From: JBDRLH01 sp043813215
Lineage (GTDB): Bacteria > Patescibacteriota > Minisyncoccia > Minisyncoccales > JAQTPW01
Assembly: GCA_043813215.1 (NCBI GenBank)
Contig: JBDRLH010000010.1
Coordinates: forward strand, 1 to 27,074
Direction of reading: 5' to 3'
Length of the DNA: 27,074 bases
Position 1 is the first letter of the stretch. Each line of letters starts with the position of its first letter. Positions 14,833-22,487 of this stretch are shown piece after piece. Made by a program: the position numbers and the translations under genes. A model generated the notes under the pieces. The model saw only the letters and a program-made list of their open reading frames with translations. It did no database searches and was not told where the DNA came from.

Positions 14833-14887
14833 AAAACAAAGGTCGCGATTTATTATTAATTTTAATTAATTAATTTTTAAAAATAAT

Positions 14888-15451
14888 ATGGTTTTTTCAC
14901 TTATTTCGAAATTAATCGATGGGATTAAAGGTGGAGTAGTGGGAGGATTAAAGGGTGCAGCTGATGTGGGAAGTTCTGTCGTGAATGTTGTTAAAAATGT
15001 AACCGTTACTACCTTAAAAGGAGCAGGAGAGTTTGTTGTAAAAGGCATTGAAGTTCCCGCTTCAATTGTCAAAGGAGCTATTTCCGGCGTTGCTGAAATT
15101 GGAGGATCGGTCATTAAAGCAGTCAAAGGCATTGTCCAGGGTACGGTTCAGGGTGTCATGGAGTCAGGGGGCGATCAAAAAGAAGCTGTTCGCGGTTCAG
15201 TCGCCCAGGCAGTTCACAGCGCAAAGGAAATGGGAGTAGACATAGGAGAAATCGCCGTGGAGGCGGTAAAAGGTTCCGTGGAAGCGGTCAAGCAGGTTGG
15301 CGGCGACACCATTGGAGCGACAAAAGAAGCGATTTTGTCCGCTCTTGATGCGGCTCGCGAGATTGGGGGCGAAGCATTCAATTCGGTGAAAGAATCTCTT
15401 GCCGTCGGAGTCGAGGGAGCAAAAGATATTATAGAAGAGATCAAAGAATAA
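14888..15451 (+). CDS. Repetitive amphipathic-helix protein, 187 aa
   Basis: The protein is rich in G, A, V, K and E and lacks Cys, Trp, Tyr and Pro almost entirely. Imperfect repeats run through it: AAxxGxxVxxxVKxxT..., GAISGVAEIGGSVIKAVKGI, then KEAVRGSVAQAVHSAKEMGV, VEAVKGSVEAVKQVGGDTIG, KEAILSALDAAREIGGEAF. A period of about 20-22 residues with G-G breaks suggests stacked amphipathic helices, as in LEA-like or membrane-surface proteins. There is no signal peptide or clear transmembrane helix. It has its own promoter and a strong terminator. The G-rich N-terminal third is more hydrophobic than the C-terminal part. I do not know the function; stress protection or membrane association is a guess. 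Confidence 0.75.
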   Translation: MVFSLISKLIDGIKGGVVGGLKGAADVGSSVVNVVKNVTVTTLKGAGEFVVKGIEVPASIVKGAISGVAEIGGSVIKAVKGIVQGTVQGVMESGGDQKEAVRGSVAQAVHSAKEMGVDIGEIAVEAVKGSVEAVKQVGGDTIGATKEAILSALDAAREIGGEAFNSVKESLAVGVEGAKDIIEEIKE

Positions 15452-15520
15452 ATTAGAGCAAAAGAGAAATTTTAAAATCTGCCAGAAAACGAAACATTCT
15501 CCGTTTATCCTGCTGAGCCT

Positions 15521-15552
15521 GCCGCCTCGCACAAGGGGCGGCTTCTGTTTTT
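15521..15552 (+). terminator. Rho-independent terminator
   Basis: The 8-bp GC-rich stem GCCGCCTC/GGGGCGGC (15521-15528 with 15535-15542) has loop GCACAA and is followed by TTCTGTTTTT. It ends the 14888 gene. Confidence 0.8.
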
Positions 15553-15554
15553 AC

Positions 15555-15582
15555 TTGATTTTTTAAAGAAAAGGCGTATAAT
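15555..15582 (+). promoter_or_regulatory. Promoter giving a leaderless mRNA for the 81-aa protein
   Basis: TTGATT (15555-15560), 16 bp, perfect TATAAT (15577-15582). The ATG is at 15589, exactly where transcription should start. Confidence 0.6.
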
Positions 15583-15588
15583 TAAAGC

Positions 15589-15834
15589 ATGCTCAAAAGA
15601 TTCAAAAAAGTTCAAAAAATTATAGATTCGCGCCTAAACAAAGAGCAGTTTTTAAAAGAACATAACAGACTGTCTCCGGTAAACCTGGGAGCTACCATTT
15701 CCCTGCTTTCCCGTTTCAGAATAGAAAAAGCTTCGCTTTTTAAGAACAACAGCTGGTCTATAGAAAAACTCAGGCGGCCGTTTATTTTCTGGCTTACTTC
15801 TTTAAAATCGGGAGAAAAAGAAAAAAATCAATAA
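15589..15834 (+). CDS. Hypothetical basic protein, 81 aa
   Basis: Begins MLKRFKKVQKIIDSRLNKEQ and continues FLKEHNRLSPVNLGATISLL, rich in Lys/Arg with an aromatic segment (RRPFIFWLTSLK) near the end. I do not recognise it. It has a clean promoter before it and a perfect terminator after it, which supports its being a real single-gene transcript. Nucleic-acid or membrane association is possible from the charge but not shown. Confidence 0.65.
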   Translation: MLKRFKKVQKIIDSRLNKEQFLKEHNRLSPVNLGATISLLSRFRIEKASLFKNNSWSIEKLRRPFIFWLTSLKSGEKEKNQ

Positions 15835-15876
15835 AATAATTTAAAAGAACTGGATAAATCATTGCCTCAATAAAGC

Positions 15877-15900
15877 TGCCCAGCGATGGGCATTTTGTTT
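15877..15900 (+). terminator. Rho-independent terminator with GCGA tetraloop
   Basis: The stem TGCCCA/TGGGCA (15877-15882 with 15887-15892) closes a GNRA-type loop GCGA, followed by TTTTGTTT. It ends the 81-aa gene. The remaining sequence to 15992 holds only possible promoter elements for the hibernation factor. Confidence 0.8.
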
Positions 15901-15992
15901 GGGAGACAGCGAGTTGAAGGGCAAGGTAAAACCTGATATAACAAATTTAGGTTTAGAGCAAAGTTTTAATACTGTTCACAATATCTTATTTT

Positions 15993-16307
15993 ATGAATGT
16001 AAATTTTTATTTCCACAAAGTTGACGAAAGCTGTAAAAAGCAGATCGAGAATTATTTTAACAAAGAAAAACTTAGCAGAGTTGAAAGGTTATTGCATCAC
16101 GGAAATGCAGAATCGGCGGAATTGAAAGTGAAGGTTGAGTATTTTTTGCACCACAGCGAATTTTTCGCAAAGCTGATTTTAAATATTCCCAGACACGAGG
16201 TGGTGGCGGAAAAAAGAAGTTTTAAATTATTAGAAGCTTTAGATATGGCTTTGGATCGTTTGGTTTTGCAATTGAGGAAAATAGAAAACATAAGGCATAA
16301 AAAATAA
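15993..16307 (+). CDS. hpf: Ribosome hibernation promoting factor, short form
   Basis: This is a 104-aa protein with the HPF/RaiA beta-alpha-beta-beta-beta-alpha pattern: MNVNFYFHKVDESCKKQIEN YFN, KLSRVERLLHHGNAESAELK as an acidic/basic strand pair, FFAKLILNIPRHEVVAEKRS and a final helix with LLEALDMALDRLVLQLRKIE. The family binds the 30S subunit and blocks mRNA/tRNA sites in slow growth. It lacks the C-terminal dimerisation domain of long HPF. tRNA-Ser(UGA) begins 5 nt after its stop and is probably co-transcribed. Confidence 0.78.
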   Translation: MNVNFYFHKVDESCKKQIENYFNKEKLSRVERLLHHGNAESAELKVKVEYFLHHSEFFAKLILNIPRHEVVAEKRSFKLLEALDMALDRLVLQLRKIENIRHKK

Positions 16308-16312
16308 AAAAA

Positions 16313-16399
16313 GGAAGCGTGGCAGAGCGGTCGAATGCGATGGTTTTGAAAACCATTATACCCGCAAGGGTATCGGGGGTTCGAATCCCTCCGCTTCCG
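16313..16399 (+). tRNA. tRNA-Ser (anticodon UGA)
   Basis: This is a class II tRNA. The acceptor GGAAGCG pairs with CGCTTCC, the anticodon stem ATGGT/ACCAT encloses loop TTTGAAA (anticodon TGA at 16347-16349), the variable arm ATACCC/GGGTAT has loop GCAA, and the T-arm is GGGGG-TTCGAAT-CCCTC with one G-U pair. The discriminator is G and CCA is not encoded, unlike tRNA-Ser(GCU) at 1935. Confidence 0.95.
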
Positions 16400-16413
16400 C
16401 ATTGATTTTATCT

Positions 16414-16445
16414 AAAAAACGCCCCCATAAATGAATATGGAGGCG
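16414..16445 (-). terminator. Rho-independent terminator of the YjbQ-family gene
   Basis: In minus sense a stem of about 10 bp with one mismatch (CGCCTCCATA with TATGGGGGCG) is followed directly by TTTTTT. It lies about 30 nt after the stop at 16474. Confidence 0.75.
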
Positions 16446-16473
16446 ATTATGTGGTTCAGTTTCTCCGCGATGT

Positions 16474-17025
16474 TTATAACCCGCGTAATCTCGTCATAAT
16501 ACATGCCATAAGATAGCGCCGGATATTGAAGGAGCCGCTGAGCAATACGTCGACTGCCCGATCTTCTCGAGCGCCGTCTAATTCTATGCCCATTATGCTC
16601 ATCCATTTTCCCAAACACATTTCCCCAATTATTATAGGAACGGTGATGCTTTTCGGCAACATCGAAGCCATGAGGTGGCCGTAGCCATTTGCACGTTCCT
16701 CTTTAGGCACGCCTGGTCTATTATGAAAATTGTTGTGCTCATAAGTGCCTAGGAGAGGGAACCATTCCTTAAATTTAGCTATCAAGTCTTTCAAAAAACC
16801 GTGTTCGTGTTCGTTAGGTACCAAACCGAAGGTGGTATTACGCGTCCATATGATCACTTGCCCGGTTTTGATATAAAACTTAGAGAGAAATTTTTTTACA
16901 ATGGGTGTGAAGTCGGAATAGTCAAAAGTTTCAATTGTTTTTATTTTAAGACTCATGTGAACTGTTATTGAGCCGGAAAACCAATTGACTTCTGGCTTAC
17001 CTTCGGTTCTTTCGATTATTTCCAT
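16474..17025 (-). CDS. YjbQ/UPF0047 family protein
   Basis: This is a 183-aa protein (the family is usually about 135-140). The core matches the family in order: a region corresponding to HTTAgl (TRNTTFGLVPNEHEHGFLKD, about 61-80), TYEHNNFHNRPG (94-105), ANGYGHLMASML with the conserved N and H (112-123), VPIIIGEMCLGKW (129-141) and ELDGAREDRAVDVLLSG (148-164). Members are called secondary thiamine-phosphate synthases from weak E. coli YjbQ activity, but their true role is unclear. N- and C-terminal extensions and the first His of HTTA being absent are departures. The start is set by AGGAGG 5 nt before the ATG, the only strong Shine-Dalgarno I found in the window. Confidence 0.78.
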   Translation of the reverse strand: MEIIERTEGKPEVNWFSGSITVHMSLKIKTIETFDYSDFTPIVKKFLSKFYIKTGQVIIWTRNTTFGLVPNEHEHGFLKDLIAKFKEWFPLLGTYEHNNFHNRPGVPKEERANGYGHLMASMLPKSITVPIIIGEMCLGKWMSIMGIELDGAREDRAVDVLLSGSFNIRRYLMACIMTRLRGL

Positions 17026-17159
17026 TTTTCCTCCTATTCTTACGTGCGTTATTTCAATTTATTAAAAAGAGCAAAACGCTCGATAAAAAGTTGCTGGCTT
17101 CTATAGTAATTTATAATGTCAAATTTGTCAAATAAAAAACATCGGGCAGTTTTTTGTTT

Positions 17160-17873
17160 TCACTCTCCTCTAGCCACGGCCACGCCCCATACCTCCTTTG
17201 CTCCGGCGCACTTGAGAATCTTTGCACATTCTTCCATGGTGGTGCCGGTGGTGTAGACGTCATCAACTAATAGAATTTTCTTATCTCTTATCTTTCCAGC
17301 GTTTTTAACAGAAAAAGCTCCTTTTATATTTGCCAACCTCTCTTCTTTGGGCGGTTCCATTTGCGGCGGAGTTTCCCTGTCTTTTATCAGACAGTCTGAA
17401 ATCAAGGGGATTTTCAGATTTTCCGAAAGTTTTTTTGCGATTTCTTTGGATTGGTTAAAGCCCCTTCTCTTTAATTTATTTTTGGTCAGAGGCACGGGAA
17501 TTAAAATATGACTTTCCGGGGAAAATTCCTTTTGGATTAAATTAAAATGAGTTATAATTAATAAAGCCAGAGAAGCTGCCAGTTCTTTTATGTATGGCTC
17601 ATACTTGAATTGATGAACTAAGGTTTTTATCAGTTTATTTTTGTAAGAAACGGCAAAATACAGCCCGTCAAGATGCAGGCCAGAGCAATTTTTGCATTTG
17701 CCGGCCGAAGGCAGCCTGGAAGGATTTTGGCAAAGACAAAAAGTATTTTCCAAAACATCCAAGGTTGCCAGACAGTCCTGGCAAAGATAACTCCCCTCCC
17801 GCCGGCATCTGAAACAAAACTTGGGGAAAAAGATTTCCAGTAAAAAGTTTTTAATTGCGTTTTTCTGCGGCAT
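17160..17873 (-). CDS. comF: ComF family phosphoribosyltransferase-like competence protein
   Basis: This is a 237-aa protein. The N-terminal double zinc finger has C20/C23, C31/C34, C46/C48 and C60/C63. The C-terminal type I phosphoribosyltransferase fold carries the PRPP loop ILLVDDVYTTGTTM (200-213) and the typical LIPVPLTKNKLKRRGFNQSK (124-143). ComF is needed for handling incoming single-stranded DNA in natural transformation in several bacteria. It is divergent from the pilus operon starting at 17907, fitting a competence role. A minus-strand TATAAT (17884-17879) ends 6 nt before the ATG, so the mRNA is probably leaderless. Confidence 0.92.
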   Translation of the reverse strand: MPQKNAIKNFLLEIFFPKFCFRCRREGSYLCQDCLATLDVLENTFCLCQNPSRLPSAGKCKNCSGLHLDGLYFAVSYKNKLIKTLVHQFKYEPYIKELAASLALLIITHFNLIQKEFSPESHILIPVPLTKNKLKRRGFNQSKEIAKKLSENLKIPLISDCLIKDRETPPQMEPPKEERLANIKGAFSVKNAGKIRDKKILLVDDVYTTGTTMEECAKILKCAGAKEVWGVAVARGE

Positions 17874-17878
17874 TTTTT

Positions 17879-17888
17879 ATTATATAAT
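17879..17888. promoter_or_regulatory. Overlapping divergent -10 boxes for comF and the pilus operon
   Basis: TATAAT reads on + at 17883-17888 and on - at 17884-17879, sharing two base pairs. RNA polymerase cannot occupy both at once, so comF and pilM may be expressed alternately. No good -35 boxes are visible. Confidence 0.5.
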
Positions 17889-17906
17889 ATATAAATTTAG
17901 ACGAGA

Positions 17907-18986
17907 ATGATTTGGAATCCTTTCAAGTCGGTTTCTAAAAATTTTTTGGGGATTGATATCGGCACGACAGCCATCAAAGTCATTGAATTATCAAAAAGAG
18001 GTGATAGAATAAAGTTAGAGAACTATGGCGAGGCATTGGCTCAGGTTTTGTATGAAAAGCCTTTCAGAACGATTGATAAGAATACCCTTTTGTTTTCCAG
18101 CCATGAAATCGCCCGCGCACTTCTCGCAATTTTTGAGGAAGCAAAAATTACCAAGAAGGAAGCGGTTTTTTCAATTCCTGATTTTGCCAGCTTTTTTATA
18201 GATTTTTCTTTACCTCCGATGACAAAAGAGGAATTGCCCGAAGCCATAAAATATGAAGCCAGGCAATATATCCCCATACCGCTTTCCGAAGTGACGCTGG
18301 ATTGGTCGATTATCGGCGGAGAAATGGGCAAAGGCAGCCAGAAAGGCACGCCCTTGAGAATTCTGCTGGTGGCGGTCCCTACGGAGATAATAAATCAGTA
18401 TCAAGAAATCGCTTCTTTGGCCGGCATAAAGCTCAAAGCCATAGAGGCTGAAGCCTTCGGTCTTCTTAGGTCTTTGATAAGGAGCGACAAAAGGGTAATT
18501 TGCATTATTGATATCGGCGCGCAGAGTACGACGATAAATATTATAGACAACGGCATTCTTAAAAAGAGCCATAGCTTTGATGTTTCCGGGGGAGAGCTGA
18601 CTCAGCTGGTCGCAAAATCGCTGAATATAGATTTTAACTCCGCCGAAAAATTAAAGATAAAAATGGGGCTGGATGAGGGAGGCCGCGATGTAAAAAAGAT
18701 ATTGCTGCCCTTGATTGACTATATAGCCAGCGAAACGGACAAGATTCTGAGAGCTTTTTTACAGCAGGAAGGCAAAGAGCCCGAAAAAATAATTCTTGCC
18801 GGCGGATCGGCGCAGATGCCGGGCTTTAAAAAATATTTTTTAGAAACATTTAAAAAAGAAACGGAAATAGCCGATCCGTTCATTGATATATTTTATCCGC
18901 CAGTTCTTGAAGAAACGTTAAAACAAATGGGTTCTTCCTACGCCATCGCCGTGGGCATGGCTTTGCGGGGGCTGGAGTTAAATTAA
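17907..18986 (+). CDS. pilM: Type IV pilus assembly protein PilM
   Basis: This is a 359-aa actin-like cytoplasmic ATPase fold. The phosphate-1 motif is FLGIDIGTTAIKVIEL at the N-terminus. SIPDFASFFIDFSLPPMTKE and AIKYEARQYIPIPLSEV are typical of PilM, with IDIGAQSTTINI as phosphate-2 and IILAGGSAQMPGFKKYF as the adenosine motif. PilM forms the cytoplasmic ring that binds the PilN N-terminus. It is the first gene of a tightly packed operon, with pilN starting 3 nt after its stop. Confidence 0.95.
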   Translation: MIWNPFKSVSKNFLGIDIGTTAIKVIELSKRGDRIKLENYGEALAQVLYEKPFRTIDKNTLLFSSHEIARALLAIFEEAKITKKEAVFSIPDFASFFIDFSLPPMTKEELPEAIKYEARQYIPIPLSEVTLDWSIIGGEMGKGSQKGTPLRILLVAVPTEIINQYQEIASLAGIKLKAIEAEAFGLLRSLIRSDKRVICIIDIGAQSTTINIIDNGILKKSHSFDVSGGELTQLVAKSLNIDFNSAEKLKIKMGLDEGGRDVKKILLPLIDYIASETDKILRAFLQQEGKEPEKIILAGGSAQMPGFKKYFLETFKKETEIADPFIDIFYPPVLEETLKQMGSSYAIAVGMALRGLELN

Positions 18987-18989
18987 TTT

Positions 18990-19538
18990 ATGGTAATTCA
19001 AATTATTCCAAAACAGCAGGACAAATCATTATCTCTGGAAAAAATCCTGCTTTATTTTTCCCTGATTTTATTGGCGGTGATTTTGGCGGGCTATTTTATT
19101 TTAAATAATTTTCAGCAAAAGACGGAAAAAGACATCCAGCTTCTGGACGAAAAACTGGCGGCAGCCGACGCTTCGCCCGAAGCTGTTTTGGAAAAAGAAG
19201 TCTTAAGCTATCAGAAAAAAATTGATGATTTCTCCTCTTTATTGGCTTCTCACAAATATAATTCTCAAATATTTCCCTTAATAGAAAGCATTACCCATCC
19301 GAAAGTCGTTTTTTCCGATTTTTCATTAGAAGCAGGCAAATCAAGCGTCGTACTTTCCGGGATAACCGACAGTTTTTTATCGCTGGACCAGCAGCTGACT
19401 ATTTTTAAAAACGAAAAACTTATTAAAGAAGTTAGAGTTTCCAATATATCCTTCGAAGAAGACGGCAGAATTTCCTTTAATTTTGATTTTGTCTTGGATC
19501 CGCAAATTTTTATAATAAAAACAGATAAAAATGAATAA
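18990..19538 (+). CDS. pilN: PilN-like inner-membrane pilus alignment protein
   Basis: This is a 182-aa protein with a short cytoplasmic N-terminus MVIQIIPKQQ (PilN proteins usually have a short INLLP-like PilM-binding motif here). One membrane helix (about 18-39, ILLYFSLILLAVILAGYFIL) and a coiled coil follow, then a small periplasmic domain. The position between pilM and pilO and this topology define it. It overlaps pilO by 8 nt. Confidence 0.82.
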   Translation: MVIQIIPKQQDKSLSLEKILLYFSLILLAVILAGYFILNNFQQKTEKDIQLLDEKLAAADASPEAVLEKEVLSYQKKIDDFSSLLASHKYNSQIFPLIESITHPKVVFSDFSLEAGKSSVVLSGITDSFLSLDQQLTIFKNEKLIKEVRVSNISFEEDGRISFNFDFVLDPQIFIIKTDKNE

Positions 19539-20052
19539 AAAAATCATTATCGCCGCAAGCTTTATCGCCGCCATCTCGCTCGGTTATTTTATGGTTTTGC
19601 CAAAGTACGAATCATTGAAATTAAAAATTTCCGAAAAAGGAACAAAGGAAGCCAATCTTAAAAACAAGAGCGATTATTACAAAAAAATATCGGAAATTTC
19701 AAACGAACTGAAAAAATACCCCGAAGAGCTGGCAAAAATTGATTTTGCCCTTCCTCGGGAAATTTCCTTGCCGGCAATGTACGGTTTTTTTCAGAAAAAA
19801 GCATCCGAATCGGGCTTGGTCCTAAAGGATGAAAAATTTAATTCGAGTTTAATCCAAAAAGAGGATTTAACCAAGGAAGAATACAATTTTACCCTGGAGC
19901 TGTCGGGCTCATATCCGGCTTTTAAAAATTTTCTTGCCATCTTGGAAAAATCAGCCAAAATCGTTGAAGTGGAAAAAATATCTTTCTCTTCGCCGGAAAA
20001 GGGCGAGTCGACTTTTTCTTTTGATATGTCGGTAAAATTTTATTCTTACTAG
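19531..20052 (+). CDS. pilO: PilO-like inner-membrane pilus alignment protein
   Basis: This is a 173-aa protein with a single N-terminal membrane helix (about 4-22), a coiled-coil stretch (about 26-70), then a ferredoxin-like domain with LPREISLPAMYGFFQKKASE and YNFTLELSGSYPAFKNFLAI, recognisable as PilO. It pairs with PilN to link PilM to the pilus machine. It starts inside the end of pilN, so translation is coupled. Confidence 0.85.
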   Translation: MNKKIIIAASFIAAISLGYFMVLPKYESLKLKISEKGTKEANLKNKSDYYKKISEISNELKKYPEELAKIDFALPREISLPAMYGFFQKKASESGLVLKDEKFNSSLIQKEDLTKEEYNFTLELSGSYPAFKNFLAILEKSAKIVEVEKISFSSPEKGESTFSFDMSVKFYSY

Positions 20053-20066
20053 CATGATTCAAAATT

Positions 20067-20339
20067 ATGCCAATTAATTTTTCGGAAAAAGGCAACAGGC
20101 AAAAATATTTAATCATATTTTTAATAGTAATAGTTTTGATTACCATTTTTGTTTTGCGTAAAAATATTTTTAAGACGCCCGTCTCTTTTTTGCCGCCGGC
20201 TGAGGTTTTCCTGGTCAAATCCATAGAAATAAACTTTGAAGTATTAAAAAGCCCCGTCTTAAAAGCACTGCAATTGCCAGAGGCGGAAAAACCGTTTGAA
20301 GGCAAGGTGGGACGGGAAAATCCATTCGTTTCTTATTGA
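20067..20339 (+). CDS. Small membrane-anchored protein with GRENPF motif (PilP-like position)
   Basis: This is a 90-aa protein with one membrane helix (about 14-33, YLIIFLIVIVLITIFVL) and a C-terminal motif KVGRENPFVSY. It lies where pilP would be, and PilP-type lipoproteins contain a similar GRxxPF stretch after a flexible N-terminal region. There is no lipobox. The downstream PilP beta-domain is missing, as might be expected in cells lacking an outer-membrane secretin. It is probably the truncated CPR counterpart, joining PilN/PilO. pilB starts 1 nt after its stop. Confidence 0.75.
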   Translation: MPINFSEKGNRQKYLIIFLIVIVLITIFVLRKNIFKTPVSFLPPAEVFLVKSIEINFEVLKSPVLKALQLPEAEKPFEGKVGRENPFVSY

Positions 20340-20340
20340 T

Positions 20341-22089
20341 ATGCCCGATACCATTATCCAGCAATTAGTTAAAAAAGGTCTTTTGGAAAAGGAAAAAGCG
20401 GTTTCGCTGGAATTTGAGGTTAAAAATTCCGGCAAAAAAGAAGAAACGTTGCTTTTGGATGGCAAGGTGGTTTCAGAAAGCGTTTTGTTTTCTTTAAAAG
20501 CCGATAATCTCGGAATACCTTTCCTTGAGGATGTTTCAACCCAAGAGATTCCTTTAAAAGTTCTAGATCTCATACCGGAAGAATCCGCCAAATACTATAA
20601 AATGATTTCTTTGACCAAAAAAAACAATATTGTTGAGGTGGGCATGGTTTATCCCGAAGATCTGAGGGCGCAAGAGGCTTTAAAATTTTTATCGCGCCAG
20701 GGAAAATTTACCTGCCGGATATTTTTAATAACTCCCTCGGCTTTTAATAGCCTTTTGAAGCAATACAGGACTCTCAGGGGCGAAGTGAAAAAAGCCCTTG
20801 AAGAATTAGAAACCGAATTAAAAGTTGAAAAAAAAGAAAAAACCTCAATCAAGCCGGATGAATTTGAGAAGCTGGTTGAGGAAGCTCCCGTTTCAAAGGT
20901 GGTGGCGGTGATTTTAAGAAATGCCGTAGAGGGCGGGGCTTCCGACATTCACATTGAGCCGACAAAAGAAAAATTAAGAGTCCGTTTCAGATTAGACGGC
21001 ATTTTGCACTCCTCCATTTTATTGCCTCTGAAGGTCCATTTGGCAGTTGTGGCCAGGGTTAAAATTCTTTCCAGCTTGAAAATTGACGAAACAAGATTGC
21101 CGCAGGATGGGAGATTTTCCATCAAGCTTGACAACAAAGACATTGATTTTAGGGTTTCTACTTTCCCCACCACTTTGGGAGAGAAAGTTGTTATGAGGAT
21201 TCTCGATGTTTCAGAAGGTATAAAAAGTTTTGCCGATTTGGGTTTAGACAGCAGAAATCTTAAGGTCGTCCAAGAGGCGATAAAAAAACCTTACGGCTTG
21301 ATTCTGTCTACCGGTCCCACCGGTTCCGGTAAAACTACGACTTTATACACTATTTTGCATATGTTAAACCAGGAAGGGGTCAATATCATTACCCTGGAAG
21401 ATCCGGTGGAATATTTTATTGCCGGAGTCAATCAGTCCCAGACCAAGCCGGAAATCGGCTATGATTTTGCCACCGGGCTTAGGCATATTCTGAGGCAGGA
21501 TCCGAATGTCATTATGGTGGGAGAAATCAGGGACAAAGAAACTGCCAGCTTGGCCACCAACGCCGCCCTGACCGGCCATATTGTTTTATCTACCTTGCAC
21601 ACCAACGATGCCATAGGCGTCATTCCAAGAATGATTGATTTGGGCGTGGAGCCCTTTTTGATACCCCCCACCTTATCGGTTGCCATGGCTCAGAGACTTG
21701 TCAGAAAAATGTGTCCGTTTTGCAGGGAAAAAATAAAACCGCCAAAAGAAATCAGGGATTCCATTTTCAAGGAATTGAATAATCTTCCGTCTATAATTAA
21801 AAAAGACCTGCCGTTTAAAATAACTTCAAGCCGGGACGTATTTATTTTTGAGGCAAAGGGCTGCAAGAGATGTAATTTCAAGGGTTATTTGGGCAGGATT
21901 GCTCTTTTTGAAGTTTTGGTCATGACAAAACAGCTGGCCGAAATCGTATTGGAAAAACCATCCGAAGCCAAGATTTTTGAAGAAGCGAAAAACCAGGGCA
22001 TGACAACCATGAAGCAAGACGGCATTATCAAGGTTTTGTCCGGCGTCACTTCAATGGCCGAAGTCTTAAGAGTGGCCGAGGAGAAGTAA
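20341..22089 (+). CDS. pilB: Type IV pilus extension ATPase PilB
   Basis: I chose the ATG at 20341 (MPDTIIQQLVKKGLLEKEKA), 1 nt after the previous stop. An upstream ATG at 20296 would overlap that gene. The protein is 582 aa. A shortened N-terminal GspE-II domain is followed by the NTPase: Asp-rich TLEDPVE (351-357), Walker A GPTGSGKT (325-332), Walker B IMVGEIRD (391-398), His-box TLHTND, and the zinc tetracysteine C458-C461/C508-C511 typical of GspE/PilB. It powers pilus polymerisation. Confidence 0.95.
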   Translation: MPDTIIQQLVKKGLLEKEKAVSLEFEVKNSGKKEETLLLDGKVVSESVLFSLKADNLGIPFLEDVSTQEIPLKVLDLIPEESAKYYKMISLTKKNNIVEVGMVYPEDLRAQEALKFLSRQGKFTCRIFLITPSAFNSLLKQYRTLRGEVKKALEELETELKVEKKEKTSIKPDEFEKLVEEAPVSKVVAVILRNAVEGGASDIHIEPTKEKLRVRFRLDGILHSSILLPLKVHLAVVARVKILSSLKIDETRLPQDGRFSIKLDNKDIDFRVSTFPTTLGEKVVMRILDVSEGIKSFADLGLDSRNLKVVQEAIKKPYGLILSTGPTGSGKTTTLYTILHMLNQEGVNIITLEDPVEYFIAGVNQSQTKPEIGYDFATGLRHILRQDPNVIMVGEIRDKETASLATNAALTGHIVLSTLHTNDAIGVIPRMIDLGVEPFLIPPTLSVAMAQRLVRKMCPFCREKIKPPKEIRDSIFKELNNLPSIIKKDLPFKITSSRDVFIFEAKGCKRCNFKGYLGRIALFEVLVMTKQLAEIVLEKPSEAKIFEEAKNQGMTTMKQDGIIKVLSGVTSMAEVLRVAEEK

Positions 22090-22099
22090 TTGGTAATTT

Positions 22100-22465
22100 A
22101 TGAAGACTATTTTATTAGTTGAAGACGACCCTTTTTTAATCGATATTTATTCTGATAAATTTAAAAATGCCGGCTTTGCAGTGGAAACCGTAGGAGCTGG
22201 CGAAACAACTTTGGACAAGATAAGAGAAAAAAAGCCGGATTTGGTGATTTTAGACGTTGTTTTGCCGCACATTAACGGCTGGGAGATTTTGCGTCAGATT
22301 AGAAAAGATCAGGCCCTAAACCAGACAGCGGTTATTATTTTTTCCAATCTTGGGCAAAGATCAGATATCAAAAAAGGACAGGATCTCGGTGCGATAAAAT
22401 ATTTAATTAAATCACAATATACTCCCGGCGAAGTACTAGAGGAAGTTAAAAAAATTTTAAAATAA
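22100..22465 (+). CDS. Single-domain response regulator (CheY-like) in the pilus operon
   Basis: This is a 121-aa receiver domain with the acidic pair VEDD (E8, D9, D10), phospho-acceptor D52 (LVILDVVLP), S82 (IIFSNLG) and K104 (YLIKSQ). It has no output domain. Located between pilB and pilT, it probably tunes extension or retraction through protein contact, as CheY-type proteins do for twitching in other bacteria. No histidine kinase is encoded in the window. Confidence 0.92.
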   Translation: MKTILLVEDDPFLIDIYSDKFKNAGFAVETVGAGETTLDKIREKKPDLVILDVVLPHINGWEILRQIRKDQALNQTAVIIFSNLGQRSDIKKGQDLGAIKYLIKSQYTPGEVLEEVKKILK

Positions 22466-22470
22466 TAACA

Positions 22471-22476
22471 TATAAT
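22471..22476 (+). promoter_or_regulatory. Possible internal -10 box before pilT
   Basis: TATAAT lies 11 nt upstream of the pilT ATG (22488), in the 22-nt gap after the response regulator. A -35 is not obvious. It may allow separate pilT expression. Confidence 0.3.
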
Positions 22477-22487
22477 TCCATAATTTT

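Noticed and set aside
1935..16399. Element bounded by the two tRNA-Ser genes through their shared GGGTTCGAATCCC
   Set aside because: That string is a general T-arm sequence, and hpf, 5 nt before tRNA-Ser(UGA), looks chromosomal.
16097..16402. 101-aa reverse ORF with RDSNPR
   Set aside because: The N-terminus is antisense tRNA-Ser(UGA) and the rest is antisense of hpf. The RDSNPR string is the usual sign of a translated tRNA T-arm.
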